In this document: piece by piece, positions 1 to 10,462 of the stretch
How the letters are laid out: every line of letters starts with the position of its first letter
How positions within the stretch are numbered: the first letter of the stretch is position 1
NCBI RefSeq assembly: GCF_022870905.1
Contig: NZ_CP091510.1
Span: forward strand, 2,294,001 to 2,358,000
Source of the DNA: Neisseria arctica
Lineage (GTDB): Bacteria > Pseudomonadota > Gammaproteobacteria > Burkholderiales > Neisseriaceae
Reading direction: 5' to 3'
DNA: 64,000 bases
Program-made: the position numbers and the translations under genes
The notes under the pieces: generated by a model
Database searches by the model: none
The model's input: the letters and a program-made list of their open reading frames with translations, nothing else
What the model was told of the DNA's origin: nothing

Positions 1-908
1 GTGTGCGGAGTGATGGTGCCGGGCTTAGCCAATACTTGGCCACGCTCAACCTCTTCACGTTTGGTACCGCGCAACAATACGCCTACGTTATCACCGGCTT
101 GGCCTTCGTCCAGCAGTTTGCGGAACATTTCCACACCGGTACAAGTGGTTTTTTGGGTTTCTTTCAAACCAACGATTTCAATCTCGTCGCCTACATGAAT
201 GATACCGCGCTCTACACGACCGGTTACTACTGTACCGCGGCCTGAAATAGAGAATACGTCTTCGATCGGCAACAGGAACGGTTTGTCCACAGCACGCTCA
301 GGAGTCGGGATGTAGCTGTCCAAAGCAGCTGCCAGTTCAAAGATTTTTTCTTTGTAAGCAGCATCACCTTCCAAAGCTTTCAATGCAGAACCTTGAACGA
401 TCGGGCAGTCATCACCGGGGAAGTCGTAGCTTGACAACAGGTCGCGGATTTCCATCTCAACCAATTCCAACAACTCGGCATCGTCTACCATGTCGCATTT
501 GTTCATGAACACGAGGATGTAGGGAACGCCTACTTGGCGAGCCAACAAAATGTGCTCGCGGGTTTGCGGCATAGGACCATCGGCAGCAGATACTACCAAG
601 ATAGCGCCGTCCATTTGAGCGGCACCGGTAATCATGTTTTTCACATAGTCGGCGTGACCCGGGCAGTCTACGTGTGCGTAGTGGCGGGTTTCGGTTTCAT
701 ATTCTACGTGAGAAGTGTTAATGGTAATACCACGGGCTTTCTCTTCCGGGGCATTGTCAATTTGGTCGTAACCTTTGGCTTGACCGCCGAATTTTTCAGC
801 CAAAATGGTGGTCAGGGCAGCAGTCAGAGTGGTTTTACCATGGTCAACGTGACCGATGGTGCCAACGTTTACGTGCGGTTTGCTCCGCTCGAATTTTTCT
901 TTAGCCAT
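1..908 (-). CDS. tuf: Elongation factor Tu (5' part; the 3' end lies outside the window)
   Basis: This is the translational GTPase that delivers aminoacyl-tRNA to the ribosomal A site. About 302 codons from the start codon are visible, out of roughly 394 usual for the family. The N-terminus reads [20 protein letters not shown] and is followed by the G1 loop GHVDHGKTT, then DCPGH (G3) and NKCD (G4). The G domain is complete and domain 2 largely so. The gene lies about 80 bp downstream of fusA on the same strand, the usual last position of the str operon. The start at 908 agrees with family homology. Many bacteria carry two tuf copies and this window cannot show whether a second exists. Confidence 0.97.
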   Translation of the reverse strand, partial: MAKEKFERSKPHVNVGTIGHVDHGKTTLTAALTTILAEKFGGQAKGYDQIDNAPEEKARGITINTSHVEYETETRHYAHVDCPGHADYVKNMITGAAQMDGAILVVSAADGPMPQTREHILLARQVGVPYILVFMNKCDMVDDAELLELVEMEIRDLLSSYDFPGDDCPIVQGSALKALEGDAAYKEKIFELAAALDSYIPTPERAVDKPFLLPIEDVFSISGRGTVVTGRVERGIIHVGDEIEIVGLKETQKTTCTGVEMFRKLLDEGQAGDNVGVLLRGTKREEVERGQVLAKPGTITPH

Positions 909-952
909 GAGCTAATTTCCTTATATAAAGAACGATTAAAGATCAATTGATA

Positions 953-977
953 GCCGCCTGAAACATTTCAGACGGCC
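953..977. repeat. Imperfect inverted DUS pair between fusA and tuf
   Basis: A perfect uptake-sequence core (TTCAGACGGC, 968-977) faces a one-mismatch copy (GCCGCCTGAA, 953-962). No T-run follows on the minus strand, so this is probably not a strong terminator. It sits inside an operon that must be read through to reach tuf. Confidence 0.6.
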
Positions 978-988
978 TGTTTGCAACC

Positions 989-3091
989 TTAACCTTTACG
1001 GGCTTCGGTTACTTGTGCTGCGATATGTGCAGGAGCTTCAGCATATTGCTTGAATTCCATTGAGTAAGTCGCACGACCTTGGGTAGCAGAGCGCAAGTCG
1101 GTAGAGTAACCGAACATCTCGGCCAGAGGTACTTCGGCACGAATTTTCTTACCGCCGATACCATCGTCATCCATACCTTGTACGATGCCGCGGCGACGGT
1201 TCAGGTCACCCATTACGTCACCCATGTACTCTTCGGGGGTTTCTACCTCCACGGCCATCATAGGTTCCAGCAATACCGGAGCGGCTTTCTTCATACCTTC
1301 TTTGAAAGCCATAGATGCGGCCAATTCAAAGGCGATTTGAGAAGAGTCGACATCGTGGTAAGAACCGAAAATCAAACGTACACGTACATCTACTACCGGA
1401 TAGCCGGCAACAATACCGTTTGATAGAGTGTCGCGGATACCTTTGTCACAAGACGGGATAAATTCACGCGGAATTACGCCACCTTTAATTTCATCGATAA
1501 ACTCGTAGCCTTCGCCACCGGGTTCCATCGGTTCCATTTTGATGACAACGTGACCGTACTGACCTTTACCACCTGATTGTTTAACGTGTTTCGCTTCAGA
1601 TTCAACTTCTTTGCGAATAGTCTCACGATAAGCAACTTGTGGTGCGCCAACATTGGCTTCTACACCAAATTCACGCTTCATACGGTCAACAATAATTTCC
1701 AAGTGCAACTCACCCATACCGGAAATAATGGTTTGACCTGACTCTTCATCGGTGCGAACACGGAATGAAGGGTCTTCTTTTGCCAAACGGTTCAAGGCAA
1801 TACCCATTTTTTCTTGGTCTGCCTTGGTTTTCGGTTCAACGGCAACGTGAATTACCGGCTCCGGGAATTCCATACGTTCCAAAATAATCGGTGCATCTTC
1901 GGCACATAGGGTTTCACCGGTAGTAACGTCTTTCAAACCGATAGCGGCCGCAATGTCACCTGCACGTACTTCCTCGATTTCATCACGGTCATTAGCAGTC
2001 ATTTGTACCAAGCGGCCGATGCGCTCGCGGGTACCTTTTACTGAGTTCACTACGTTATCGCCTGATTTCAGTACGCCTGAGTAAACACGGATAAAAGTTA
2101 GCTGGCCAACGTATTTGTCATTCATCAATTTGAATGCCAAAGCCGAGAATTTGGCATCGTCAGAAGCTTCGCGAGTATCTTTTTCGCCTTTCGGTGTTTC
2201 ACCGGCAACCGGCGGGATATCTGTCGGGGCAGGCAAGAACTCTACAACAGCGTCCAACATACGTTGTACACCTTTGTTCTTAAATGCTGAACCGCACAAT
2301 ACAGGCTGAATTTCGCCGGCCAAAGTGCGTTGACGCAAAGCGGCAACGATTTCTTCTTCGGTCAACTCTTCACCGCCGAGGTATTTATCCATCAACTCTT
2401 CGCTAGCTTCGGCAGCTGCCTCTACCATGTTATTGCGCCACTCTTCAGCGGTCGCAACCAAATCAGCCGGAATATCGCCATATTCGAATTTGATGCCTTG
2501 CGAGGCCTCATCCCAAATAATGGCTTTCATTTTCAACAAATCAACCACACCTTCGAATGCGTCTTCGGCACCAATCGGCACAACGATAGGCACAGGGTTG
2601 GCACGCAAACGGGTTTTCATTTGCTCTACGGCACGGAAGAAGTTGGCACCTTGACGGTCCATCTTGTTCACGAATGCTAAGCGCGGAACATTGTATTTGT
2701 TAGCCTGACGCCATACGGTTTCAGATTGGGGCTGAACGCCGCCAACTGCACAGTAAACCATTACGGCACCATCCAAAACGCGCATAGAACGCTCTACCTC
2801 TACGGTAAAGTCAACGTGTCCCGGGGTATCGATAATATTGAAACGGTGTTCTTTAAATTGACCGCCCATACCTTTCCAGAAGGTAGATACCGCTGCAGAA
2901 GTAATGGTAATACCGCGCTCTTGTTCTTGCTCCATCCAGTCGGTAGTGGCAGCACCGTCGTGCACCTCGCCCAACTTGTGAGTCATACCGGTATAGAACA
3001 GAATACGTTCGGTAGTTGTGGTTTTACCCGCATCGATATGGGCTGAAATACCGATATTGCGATACAGGCTAATGGGGGTTTTACGCGCCAT
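989..3091 (-). CDS. fusA: Elongation factor G
   Basis: This ribosomal translocase GTPase moves tRNAs and mRNA after peptide bond formation and also works in ribosome recycling. At 700 aa it has the standard length for bacterial EF-G. The G1 motif AHIDAGKTT is near residue 17, DTPGH follows near residue 90 and NKMD after that. Later domains carry SGMGELHLE and the domain IV segment YGHVVI. It follows rpsG by about 21 bp in the order rpsL-rpsG-fusA-tuf and is presumably co-transcribed with them from the promoter upstream of rpsL. No anomaly was seen. Confidence 0.98.
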   Translation of the reverse strand: MARKTPISLYRNIGISAHIDAGKTTTTERILFYTGMTHKLGEVHDGAATTDWMEQEQERGITITSAAVSTFWKGMGGQFKEHRFNIIDTPGHVDFTVEVERSMRVLDGAVMVYCAVGGVQPQSETVWRQANKYNVPRLAFVNKMDRQGANFFRAVEQMKTRLRANPVPIVVPIGAEDAFEGVVDLLKMKAIIWDEASQGIKFEYGDIPADLVATAEEWRNNMVEAAAEASEELMDKYLGGEELTEEEIVAALRQRTLAGEIQPVLCGSAFKNKGVQRMLDAVVEFLPAPTDIPPVAGETPKGEKDTREASDDAKFSALAFKLMNDKYVGQLTFIRVYSGVLKSGDNVVNSVKGTRERIGRLVQMTANDRDEIEEVRAGDIAAAIGLKDVTTGETLCAEDAPIILERMEFPEPVIHVAVEPKTKADQEKMGIALNRLAKEDPSFRVRTDEESGQTIISGMGELHLEIIVDRMKREFGVEANVGAPQVAYRETIRKEVESEAKHVKQSGGKGQYGHVVIKMEPMEPGGEGYEFIDEIKGGVIPREFIPSCDKGIRDTLSNGIVAGYPVVDVRVRLIFGSYHDVDSSQIAFELAASMAFKEGMKKAAPVLLEPMMAVEVETPEEYMGDVMGDLNRRRGIVQGMDDDGIGGKKIRAEVPLAEMFGYSTDLRSATQGRATYSMEFKQYAEAPAHIAAQVTEARKG

Positions 3092-3112
3092 GATAGTCGC
3101 CTTTTTAAATAA

Positions 3113-3583
3113 TTAGAAACGGAAGTGCGAGAAGGCTTTATTAGCCTCAGCCATACGGTGTACTTCTTCACGTTTTTTCATTGCGCCGCCACGGCCTTCG
3201 GCAGCATCAATCAATTCGCCGGCCAGGCGCAAATCCATAGATTTCTCACCGCGTTTGCGTGCCGCATCTCGCACCCAACGCATTGCCAACGCCAAACGGC
3301 GTGAAGGGCGAACCTCAACAGGAACTTGGTAGTTGGCACCACCTACACGGCGGCTTTTCACTTCCACAACCGGTTTTGCATTGGCAATTGCAGTATTGAA
3401 TACTTCGATGGCTGCTTGGCCTGTTTTTTTCTCAATCTGTTCCAGAGCACCGTAAACAATACGCTCTGCAACCGATTTTTTACCATCAATCATCAATACG
3501 TTCATGAATTTTGACAGCTCAACGCTACCGAATTTCGGATCCGGCAAAACATCGCGCTTGGGGACTTCTCTACGTCTTGGCAT
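3113..3583 (-). CDS. rpsG: 30S ribosomal protein S7
   Basis: This small-subunit protein nucleates assembly of the 16S rRNA 3' head domain and contacts E-site tRNA. It is 156 aa, the normal length. It opens with [20 protein letters not shown], carries the conserved LMIDGKK and [13 protein letters not shown] segments, and ends in SHFRF. It is second in the str operon. In E. coli S7 represses translation of this operon. The 140-bp spacer to rpsL could hold such a control region, but I could not identify the operator structure. Confidence 0.97.
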   Translation of the reverse strand: MPRRREVPKRDVLPDPKFGSVELSKFMNVLMIDGKKSVAERIVYGALEQIEKKTGQAAIEVFNTAIANAKPVVEVKSRRVGGANYQVPVEVRPSRRLALAMRWVRDAARKRGEKSMDLRLAGELIDAAEGRGGAMKKREEVHRMAEANKAFSHFRF

Positions 3584-3723
3584 TTTAATTCCTTAATATC
3601 TATTCAGTTGGGGCAATCCCATGAATGCCTATCACAAGCATTCACTTACTCGACAGCCTTTAATTTATGTTTCAGGCCGCCTATGTGCCTTTAATTCTGT
3701 GTGCTAAATAACCGTATGCCGGA

Positions 3724-4095
3724 TTATTTAGGACGTTTCGCACCGTATTTAGAACGGGCTTGCTTACGGTCTTTAACACCTGCAGTATCCAAAGAACCGC
3801 GAACAGTGTGGTAGCGAACACCCGGCAAATCTTTTACACGACCGCCGCGGATCAATACAACGCTGTGCTCTTGCAGATTGTGGCCTTCACCACCAATGTA
3901 TGAAATAACTTCAAAGCCATTGGTCAAGCGCACTTTACATACTTTACGCAACGCTGAGTTCGGTTTTTTCGGAGTAGTGGTGTATACACGGGTGCACACG
4001 CCGCGTTTTTGCGGACATGCTTCCAGTGCAGGCACTTTGTTTACGTACACAGGCTTTTGACGGCCTTTGCGTACCAATTGGTTAATAGTAGGCAT
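3724..4095 (-). CDS. rpsL: 30S ribosomal protein S12
   Basis: This decoding-centre protein is the classical target of streptomycin-resistance mutations. It is 123 aa and begins [13 protein letters not shown]. The conserved [13 protein letters not shown] and [15 protein letters not shown] loops are intact. The two lysines whose substitution usually gives streptomycin resistance (K42/K43 and K87/K88, depending on numbering) are both wild type, so no ribosomal resistance is predicted. It is the first gene of the str operon, directly downstream of the promoter at 4153-4182. Confidence 0.98.
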   Translation of the reverse strand: MPTINQLVRKGRQKPVYVNKVPALEACPQKRGVCTRVYTTTPKKPNSALRKVCKVRLTNGFEVISYIGGEGHNLQEHSVVLIRGGRVKDLPGVRYHTVRGSLDTAGVKDRKQARSKYGAKRPK

Positions 4096-4152
4096 ATTTT
4101 CTCGTTCCTATTGAGTGATATACATTGCCGGCACCATGCCGACAAGAGCGGA

Positions 4153-4182
4153 ATTATAAATTCTTTCCAATGACCAAGTCAA
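4153..4182 (-). promoter_or_regulatory. Sigma-70 type promoter of the str operon
   Basis: On the minus strand, TTGACT (4182-4177) and a perfect TATAAT (4158-4153) are separated by 18 bp. They lie about 60 bp upstream of the rpsL start. This is the strongest consensus promoter I saw in the window, as expected for ribosomal genes. Confidence 0.85.
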
Positions 4183-4479
4183 GCCAAGAAAAACAAAAGC
4201 ATTTACTACTCAAGATTTTAGAGCCTGATTGTTGCCTCAAGTGTGGGGGAGGTTTTCATTTATCAACCTGATTTACGGAACCATCTATCCTAATTAAACT
4301 ACTAAATCACACTCCCTAAGGCCAACCCAACCCGATATTCCTCACGGCTTGCGCCTTTAGTAAACCTATATAGGTGTAAGCCTTAATTAATTTATTTTCA
4401 GACGGCCTTTAGCGATTGAATAGATTTGATTAAGGCGGTAAACTTAGCCTATTAAATTTTTTTATGGTAGCAATATTGT
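4183..4479. other. Divergent intergenic region rpsL / minC
   Basis: No gene was seen. The stretch is AT-rich and holds one AG-type uptake sequence (TTCAGACGGCCT, 4397-4408). It presumably carries the minC promoter, but I cannot assign one by eye. Confidence 0.6.
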
Positions 4480-5202
4480 ATGACTCCTGCTTTTGATGTG
4501 AAGTCGGCACGACTTGATGCGTTAGCCATCCGGCTTTACACGTCCAACATTACCGAGCTGGAAACTTTATTACAGCAACGTGCTGATCAGTACCGGAATT
4601 TTAAAGGTATGCCTTTTATCTTGGATCTGTATGACTTCGACGAGCCTTCTGCCTTTGATACGGCAACGATCTGCACTTTATTTGCAAAACACGGTCTGAA
4701 CATTATCGGCTTGCGCCATCATAATACAGCATGGGAAGACACCGCCTCTGCCAATGGTTTGGCTTTTGTCCCAGCAGCAGCTTCAGACGGCATTCCCGTG
4801 TCCCCTCCAACGACTGTCGAACCGGTATCAATTTCCGAGCCGGTTAAAGCGCAAGTCATCAGCCAACCGACCGTATTCGTAAATACCCCTATCCGCACAG
4901 GGCAGCAGGTTTATGCGGAAAATGCTGATTTAATCGTTACCGGAATGGTTAGCGAAGGTGCGGAAATCATTGCAGACGGCAACATCCATGTATACGGCCC
5001 AATGCGCGGGCGTGCTTTAGCCGGCGCCAACGGCAACCGCAGTGCCCATATTTTTATACACTCGATGCAAGCCGAGCTGGTATCTGTAGCCGGTATTTAT
5101 CGAAATTTCGAACAAGACCTCCCACCTCATCTGCATAAGAAGCCGGTTCAGGTTTCTTTGAAAGAAGACCGTTTAATTATCGGAGCCATTGACGCCGAAT
5201 AG
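4480..5202 (+). CDS. minC: Septum site-determining protein MinC
   Basis: MinC inhibits FtsZ polymerisation and, with MinD, stops Z-ring assembly away from midcell. At 240 aa it has the two expected parts. The N-terminal FtsZ-interacting domain spans roughly residues 1-105. A variable linker of about 40 residues is rich in P, V and S. The C-terminal beta-helix dimerisation and MinD-binding domain contains the glycine-rich stretch near IHVYGPMRGRALAGANGN. A DUS core lies within the coding sequence near 4783. It is first in minC-minD-minE, followed by oxyR, as is known in pathogenic Neisseria. The only upstream ATG, at 4464, is out of frame, so 4480 is kept. Confidence 0.96.
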   Translation: MTPAFDVKSARLDALAIRLYTSNITELETLLQQRADQYRNFKGMPFILDLYDFDEPSAFDTATICTLFAKHGLNIIGLRHHNTAWEDTASANGLAFVPAAASDGIPVSPPTTVEPVSISEPVKAQVISQPTVFVNTPIRTGQQVYAENADLIVTGMVSEGAEIIADGNIHVYGPMRGRALAGANGNRSAHIFIHSMQAELVSVAGIYRNFEQDLPPHLHKKPVQVSLKEDRLIIGAIDAE

Positions 5203-5254
5203 CATCAAATTATCCGACTGTTATTCAATTTTTTAAGTTAAAGAAGGAATCATC

Positions 5255-6067
5255 GTGGCAAAAATTATTGTAGTAACCTCTGGTAAGGGCGGTGTTGGTA
5301 AAACTACTACCAGCGCCAGCATTGCAACCGGCTTAGCCTTACGCGGCCATAAAACCGCCGTTATCGATTTCGACGTGGGTTTACGCAATCTGGACTTGAT
5401 TATGGGCTGCGAACGCCGTGTGGTTTATGACCTTATCAACGTTATCCAAGACGAAGCCACCCTAAACCAAGCACTGATTAAAGACAAACATTGCGACAAC
5501 CTTTTTATCCTGCCCGCATCTCAAACCCGCGACAAAGATGCCCTGACTCAGGAAGGCGTAGAAAAAGTACTGAAAACCCTTACCGAAGAAATGGGTTTTG
5601 ATTTTGTTATCTGTGACTCTCCTGCCGGTATTGAGCAAGGTGCATTAATGGCGCTTTATTTTGCCGACGAAGCCATCGTAACCACTAATCCCGAAGTTTC
5701 CAGCGTACGCGACTCCGACCGTATCTTGGGTATTTTGCAAAGCAAAAGCCGCAAGGCGGAAAACGGCGAAACCGTGAAAGAGCACCTGTTGATTACCCGC
5801 TACTCACCCGAGCGCGTAGAGAAAGGTGAAATGCTGTCCGTGCAAGATATCTGCGATATTCTGCGCATCCCCCTGATCGGTGTTATTCCCGAATCACAAA
5901 ACGTATTGCAAGCATCCAATGCCGGCTCACCGGTTATCCACCAAAATGATGCTGTCGCCGCCGAAGCTTATAAAGATGTAGTGGCACGCCTTTTGGGTGA
6001 AAACCGAGAAATGCGCTTCCTCGAAGCCGAGAAAAAAAGTTTCTTCAAAAAATTATTCGGAGGCTAA
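5255..6067 (+). CDS. minD: Septum site-determining ATPase MinD
   Basis: This membrane-associated ATPase recruits MinC and is displaced by MinE to create the pattern that selects the midcell. It is 270 aa with the deviant Walker A box SGKGGVGKTT at residues 9-18, the switch segment CDSPAGIE, and a C-terminal lysine/phenylalanine-rich amphipathic helix (EKKSFFKKLFGG) serving as membrane anchor. The start is GTG with an AAGGA ribosome-binding site about 8 bp upstream; MAKIIVV matches the family. minE begins 4 bp after the stop. Confidence 0.98.
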   Translation: MAKIIVVTSGKGGVGKTTTSASIATGLALRGHKTAVIDFDVGLRNLDLIMGCERRVVYDLINVIQDEATLNQALIKDKHCDNLFILPASQTRDKDALTQEGVEKVLKTLTEEMGFDFVICDSPAGIEQGALMALYFADEAIVTTNPEVSSVRDSDRILGILQSKSRKAENGETVKEHLLITRYSPERVEKGEMLSVQDICDILRIPLIGVIPESQNVLQASNAGSPVIHQNDAVAAEAYKDVVARLLGENREMRFLEAEKKSFFKKLFGG

Positions 6068-6070
6068 ACC

Positions 6071-6334
6071 ATGTCATTGATTGACCTCTTGTTTGGCAAG
6101 AAGCAAAAAACCGCCGAAGTTGCACGCGACCGCCTGCAAATCATCATTGCGCAAGAGCGTGTGAAATCACAGGCTCCCGACTATCTGCCTACCTTGCAGA
6201 AAGAGCTATTGGAAGTATTGTCAAAATATGTTCATGTTTCCCTCGACGACATCCGTATTTCCCAAGAAAAACAAGATGGCGTAGATGTATTGGAACTGAA
6301 TATCACCCTGCCCGAACCTGCTAAAAAGGCTTAA
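6071..6334 (+). CDS. minE: Cell division topological specificity factor MinE
   Basis: MinE stimulates MinD ATPase and restricts the MinCD inhibitor to the poles. It is 87 aa, the usual size. It begins [20 protein letters not shown], the membrane-targeting and anti-MinCD helix, and continues into the topological-specificity domain with [10 protein letters not shown]. It sits 4 bp after minD and 4 bp before oxyR, so the four genes look like one transcription unit. Confidence 0.97.
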   Translation: MSLIDLLFGKKQKTAEVARDRLQIIIAQERVKSQAPDYLPTLQKELLEVLSKYVHVSLDDIRISQEKQDGVDVLELNITLPEPAKKA

Positions 6335-6337
6335 ACT

Positions 6338-7258
6338 ATGACTCTGACCGAATTGCGTTATATTGTGGCCGTGGCGCAAGAGCGCCACTTCGGTCGGGCG
6401 GCTCAGCGCTGCTTTGTCAGTCAGCCCACCCTTTCTATTGCCATCAAAAAACTGGAAGAGGAACTGGCAGTATCATTGTTTGACCGCAGCAGCAATGAAG
6501 TTATTACCACCGAAGCCGGTGAGCGTATTGTGGCTCAAGCACGCCGTGTTTTAGATGAAGCAGACCGCATCAAACATTTGGCTACCGAAGAACAGAACGA
6601 ATTGGAAGGCTCTTTCAAACTCGGTCTGATTTTCACCGTAGCCCCTTACTTGCTGCCCAAACTGATTCTTTCATTGCGCAGCGAAGCACCGAAAATGCCG
6701 CTGATGCTTGAAGAGAACTATACCCAATCCCTCACCGATATGCTCAAACGTGGTGATTTGGATGCGATTGTAGTCGCAGAACCTTACCATGAACCGGGCG
6801 TGATTACCGTTCCTCTGTATGACGAACCCTTTTTTGTTATTGTGCCTAAAGGCCATCATTTCGAAGAACTGGATGCCGTATCGCCGCAAAGCCTCACTGA
6901 AGAGCAAGTATTGCTCCTCACCGAAGGCAACTGCATGCGCAACCAGATACTCGACAGTTGTTCAGAGTTGGCATCCAAGCAGAAAATTCTAGGCCTAACC
7001 AATACCTTGCAAGGCAGCTCGATCAATACTATCCGCCATATGGTAGCCAGCGGCTTGGCTATCAGCGTACTGCCTGCCACCGCCTTAACGGAAAACGACC
7101 ACATGCTGTTTAGTATCATTCCGTTCGAAGGTACGGCACCGCACCGCCGTGTATTGTTGGCATACCGTCGCAATTTTGTAAGGCCAAAAGCTTTGACAGC
7201 CATTCGTAACGCTATCTTCTCTTCACACCTAAACGGTGTCAGCTTTATCAAAGAATAA
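6338..7258 (+). CDS. oxyR: Hydrogen peroxide-responsive LysR-type regulator OxyR
   Basis: OxyR controls catalase and other oxidative-stress genes. It is 306 aa with an N-terminal winged helix-turn-helix (LRYIVAVAQERHFGRAAQRC, then SQPTLS) and a LysR substrate domain. The two redox cysteines are present at residues 199 and 208 (sequence NCMRNQILDSC), the same positions and spacing as the peroxide-sensing pair of E. coli OxyR. This distinguishes it from the other LysR proteins in the window. It follows minE by 4 bp, an arrangement conserved in Neisseria. Confidence 0.95.
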   Translation: MTLTELRYIVAVAQERHFGRAAQRCFVSQPTLSIAIKKLEEELAVSLFDRSSNEVITTEAGERIVAQARRVLDEADRIKHLATEEQNELEGSFKLGLIFTVAPYLLPKLILSLRSEAPKMPLMLEENYTQSLTDMLKRGDLDAIVVAEPYHEPGVITVPLYDEPFFVIVPKGHHFEELDAVSPQSLTEEQVLLLTEGNCMRNQILDSCSELASKQKILGLTNTLQGSSINTIRHMVASGLAISVLPATALTENDHMLFSIIPFEGTAPHRRVLLAYRRNFVRPKALTAIRNAIFSSHLNGVSFIKE

Positions 7259-7271
7259 ACTGATTCCATCG

Positions 7272-7307
7272 AAAGGCCGGCATAAATTATCCGGCCTTTG
7301 CTTTTTA
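7272..7307 (+). terminator. Rho-independent terminator after oxyR
   Basis: The 9-bp stem AAAGGCCGG / CCGGCCTTT has a 10-nt loop and is followed by GCTTTTTATTT. It lies 14 bp after the oxyR stop and should end the min-oxyR transcript. Confidence 0.85.
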
Positions 7308-7543
7308 TTTAAGCATAAATAATCTCTTTTTGTTTAGCCGGCACGACTGATTAAATTCGGATCAAAATAATTTAAGCCGGCTTTCGACTGTCATCGGTTC
7401 CTACTTGATAACTGGTGGTTGGCATAACTCCAACATATCTCATTCAATCAAACACCAGCTCTCAATCATCTCTAACAACCCATTCGCAATTATGTGCAAT
7501 ATAAAAAGCCTTCTAATGACAACTTACCACAACTGTAAAAATA
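7308..7543. other. Convergent spacer oxyR / metE
   Basis: No gene or clear RNA was seen in these 236 bp between the two terminators. The sequence is AT-rich and has no recognisable repeats. Confidence 0.5.
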
Positions 7544-7575
7544 AAAAGGCCGTCTGAAATTTCAGACGGCCTTTT
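7544..7575 (-). terminator. Inverted DUS pair, terminator of metE
   Basis: Two AG-type uptake sequences form a perfect 16-bp inverted repeat without a loop. On the minus strand a T-rich tract follows. It lies 26 bp past the metE stop. Confidence 0.85.
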
Positions 7576-7601
7576 GTTTCTCTATTTCCCAGACTCGGCG
7601 T

Positions 7602-9881
7602 TTATTTTGTAGCCAATTCGGCACGCAGTTTTTTGGTTACTTCCATCATCACTTCCAATTGCTCGACGGTTTCTTTCCAGCCACGAGTTTTCAAACCGCA
7701 GTCAGGGTTCACCCACAAGCGTTCAACCGGTACGACCTCCATTGCTTTGCGCAACAAATGCTCGATTTCAGCGGCGGTCGGTACGCGCGGGCTGTGTATG
7801 TCGTATACGCCCGGGCCGATATCGTTCGGATATTTGAAATCACCGAAAGCAGTCAGCAGTTCCATATCGGAACGTGAAGTTTCAATCGTGATTACATCGG
7901 CATCCATAGAGGCAATAGCCGGCAGGATATCGTTGAACTCAGAGTAACACATATGGGTATGGATTTGGGTGCTGTCTTCCGCGCCGGTAGAAGAAAGGCG
8001 GAAGGATTCGCACGCCCAAGCCAAATATTCGTCCCATTGCGCTTTTTTCAGCGGCATGGCTTCGCGGATTGCAGGTTCGTCGATTTGGATAACTTTAATA
8101 CCGGCTTTTTCCAAATCCAACACCTCGTCGTTCAAAGCCAGGGCGATTTGTTTGGCTACTACGCTCAAAGGCACATCGTCGCGCACGAAAGACCATTTGA
8201 ACATAGTTACCGGGCCGGTCAACATACCTTTCATCGGGCGTTTGGTCAGGCTTTGAGCATAAGAAGACCAGTAAACAGTCATCGGTTCGGGGCGTGATAC
8301 ATCACCGAAAATAATCGGAGGTTTAACGCAGCGTGAACCGTAGCTTTGCACCCAGCCGAATTGGCTGAAGCAATAGCCGGCCAACTGTTCGCCAAAGTAT
8401 TCCACCATATCGTTACGCTCGGCTTCGCCATGTACCGGCACGTCCAACTCCAATTTCTCTTGCACTTCGACACAGTAGGCGATTTCTTTTTTCATCGCTG
8501 CATCATAATCAGCGGCGGAGAGCTCGCCTTTTTTGAAGGCGGCACGCGCTTGGCGGATTTCGGTGGTTTGCGGGAACGAACCAATGGTAGTGGTAGGCAG
8601 AGCCGGCAGATTCATCCAAGCCTGCTGGGCTTTGATGCGCTCGGCGAAGGGAGATTTACGCTGATCGGCACCTTGAGGCAGCTCGGCTACACGTTTTTGC
8701 ACAGCTTCATTGTGGATTTTTTTATTGGTAGCACGGTCGGCGGCAGCGGCATCCGAAGCGGCAATCTCATCTTTTACGCTCTCTTTGCCGTGGGCCAGCG
8801 CTTGCTTGATAACACCTAACTCAACCAGTTTTTGAGCGGCAAATGCCATCCAAGATTTGATTTCGGCATCCAATTTTTCTTCTACGGCCAAGTCTTGCGG
8901 GCTGTGCAACAGCGAGCAGCTCGGGGCAATCCACAAATTATTACCCAGTTTTTCTTGTACCGGCTTCAGGATATCAATAACTTTACTCAGATTGGCGCGC
9001 CATACGTTGCGGCCATCCACCAAGCCGACAGACAATACTTTATGCTCAGGCCATGCGTTGGCAAAAACGTCCAATTGCTCAGGGGCGCGTACGGCATCGA
9101 TATGTACGCCGTGTACGGGCAATGCTTTCAACAAATCAAGATGCTCGGCGACCGAAGCGAAATATGTGCCGATAATGATGCGTACACCGGTATTTGCCAG
9201 CTCTTTGTAAACTTCGGGGAATGCATCCGTATAAGGCTTGGGCGCATCTACAGCCAAAATCGGCTCATCGATTTGAATCCAATCCACGCCTTCTGCGGCC
9301 AACTCGCGCAACAATTGTGCATAGGCAGGCAACAGCTTCGGCAGCAAGGTTGCAACGCGGCAACCGAATTCTTCTTTTTTCTTACCCAACCACAATAAAG
9401 TAAGCGGACCAACCAAAGTAGGCTTAATATCGTGGCCTTGTTCCTTAGCTTCTTTGATTTGGGCAATCAAACGACCCGCATTAACCGAAAATTCAGTATC
9501 GGCATGCCATTCAGGGACAATGTAATGGTAATTGGTATCGAACCATTTTGTCATTTCCATGGCAAACTGGGTAGCATTACCGCGTGCCAGTTGGAAATAT
9601 TGGGGCAGAGTCAGATTGGCCGCATCAAAACCGAAACGCTTCGGAATCGCACCCAATGTGCACAGCAAATCCAACACATGGTCGTAAAAAGAAAAATCGC
9701 CCACCGGTAGCAAATCCGCACCGGCAGCTTTTTGGGTCGCCCAATTAAGGCGGCGGATTTCGGCAGCTACGCTTTGCAGTTCGGCTTCTGTTTTGTCGCC
9801 TTTCCAAAAAGCTTCAACGGCAAATTTCAATTCGCGCTTGGCACCGATGCGCGGATAACCTGAAAGGTGGAACGTGTTCAT
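7602..9881 (-). CDS. metE: Cobalamin-independent methionine synthase
   Basis: MetE transfers a methyl group from 5-methyltetrahydropteroyl-triglutamate to homocysteine, the last step of methionine synthesis. The protein is 759 aa from this start. It begins [18 protein letters not shown], typical for the family. The C-terminal half carries TIGSFPQT, the HTHMCYSEF segment and [11 protein letters not shown], the last two holding zinc and homocysteine ligands. An in-frame start 22 codons upstream is possible, but GGAG about 9 bp before 9881 and homology favour this one. The divergent neighbour is metR, its probable activator. Confidence 0.97.
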   Translation of the reverse strand: MNTFHLSGYPRIGAKRELKFAVEAFWKGDKTEAELQSVAAEIRRLNWATQKAAGADLLPVGDFSFYDHVLDLLCTLGAIPKRFGFDAANLTLPQYFQLARGNATQFAMEMTKWFDTNYHYIVPEWHADTEFSVNAGRLIAQIKEAKEQGHDIKPTLVGPLTLLWLGKKKEEFGCRVATLLPKLLPAYAQLLRELAAEGVDWIQIDEPILAVDAPKPYTDAFPEVYKELANTGVRIIIGTYFASVAEHLDLLKALPVHGVHIDAVRAPEQLDVFANAWPEHKVLSVGLVDGRNVWRANLSKVIDILKPVQEKLGNNLWIAPSCSLLHSPQDLAVEEKLDAEIKSWMAFAAQKLVELGVIKQALAHGKESVKDEIAASDAAAADRATNKKIHNEAVQKRVAELPQGADQRKSPFAERIKAQQAWMNLPALPTTTIGSFPQTTEIRQARAAFKKGELSAADYDAAMKKEIAYCVEVQEKLELDVPVHGEAERNDMVEYFGEQLAGYCFSQFGWVQSYGSRCVKPPIIFGDVSRPEPMTVYWSSYAQSLTKRPMKGMLTGPVTMFKWSFVRDDVPLSVVAKQIALALNDEVLDLEKAGIKVIQIDEPAIREAMPLKKAQWDEYLAWACESFRLSSTGAEDSTQIHTHMCYSEFNDILPAIASMDADVITIETSRSDMELLTAFGDFKYPNDIGPGVYDIHSPRVPTAAEIEHLLRKAMEVVPVERLWVNPDCGLKTRGWKETVEQLEVMMEVTKKLRAELATK

Positions 9882-9932
9882 ATTTTGGTTTCTCCAGTGT
9901 TTGAACGGTATAAAAATTTGGATACTGTATAT

Positions 9933-9946
9933 TGAATGTTTTTTCA
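9933..9946. promoter_or_regulatory. Candidate MetR-like operator upstream of metE
   Basis: TGAA-N6-TTCA lies about 52 bp upstream of the metE start and extends to TTGAA/TTCAA. The enterobacterial MetR site is TGAA-N5-TTCA, so the spacing is off by one. The call rests on position between metE and metR. Confidence 0.3.
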
Positions 9947-10014
9947 AAGTAGTGCAAACGACTAATTTGAATGTTTAGCATGAATGATTTTAATGTTGGT
10001 GCCATTTAATTATG

Positions 10015-10048
10015 AAAATGCCGTCTGAAAATTTTCAGACGGCATTTT
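10015..10048. terminator. Inverted AT-type DUS pair between metE and metR
   Basis: The perfect 17-bp arms are AAAATGCCGTCTGAAAA and its complement. It lies upstream of both divergent genes, so it may be an uptake element rather than a working terminator. Confidence 0.55.
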
Positions 10049-10462
10049 TGCATATGATTAACCTTTATTTATACAATAAGGAAAATTTTTAATTATTCGC
10101 GCAATCAACCATATAATTAGTATTACATGGCCAAAATTTATCTTAAATACACCGATATCAAACCGACTATTCCCTTATTTAATACATCTAAGCCGTTATT
10201 TTCCCAATATGCGCGCTTAGGCTTCAGAATATCACATACATTGAATACAACAGCATATATTAAAATATTATGCCACATATCACCTTTCTAATTAAAATAT
10301 ACATACCGATTATTTTTCAAAATCATAATATGTGCCAATCCTCCACAAACAATTCAAAATTGACGGCAACTCTCTTTCTTATGACATAGTATTTGAGTGG
10401 ATGCATAAGGCCAATAAGTTCTTTATAATGAGCAAAATTCATATACTTTTTGAAAAATAATC
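10049..10462. other. AT-rich upstream region of metR
   Basis: No open reading frame, RNA gene or repeat was seen in this 414-bp AT-rich stretch. It presumably contains the metR promoter. Confidence 0.45.

Noticed and set aside
8346..8819. Long plus-strand frame of 157 codons opposite metE
   Set aside because: metE on the minus strand is unambiguous over the whole stretch; this is an antisense shadow with no ribosome-binding site or family features.
9882..10462. Possible SAM or cobalamin riboswitch upstream of metE
   Set aside because: No conserved riboswitch core or terminator/antiterminator arrangement could be seen; regulation by the divergent metR is the simpler explanation.
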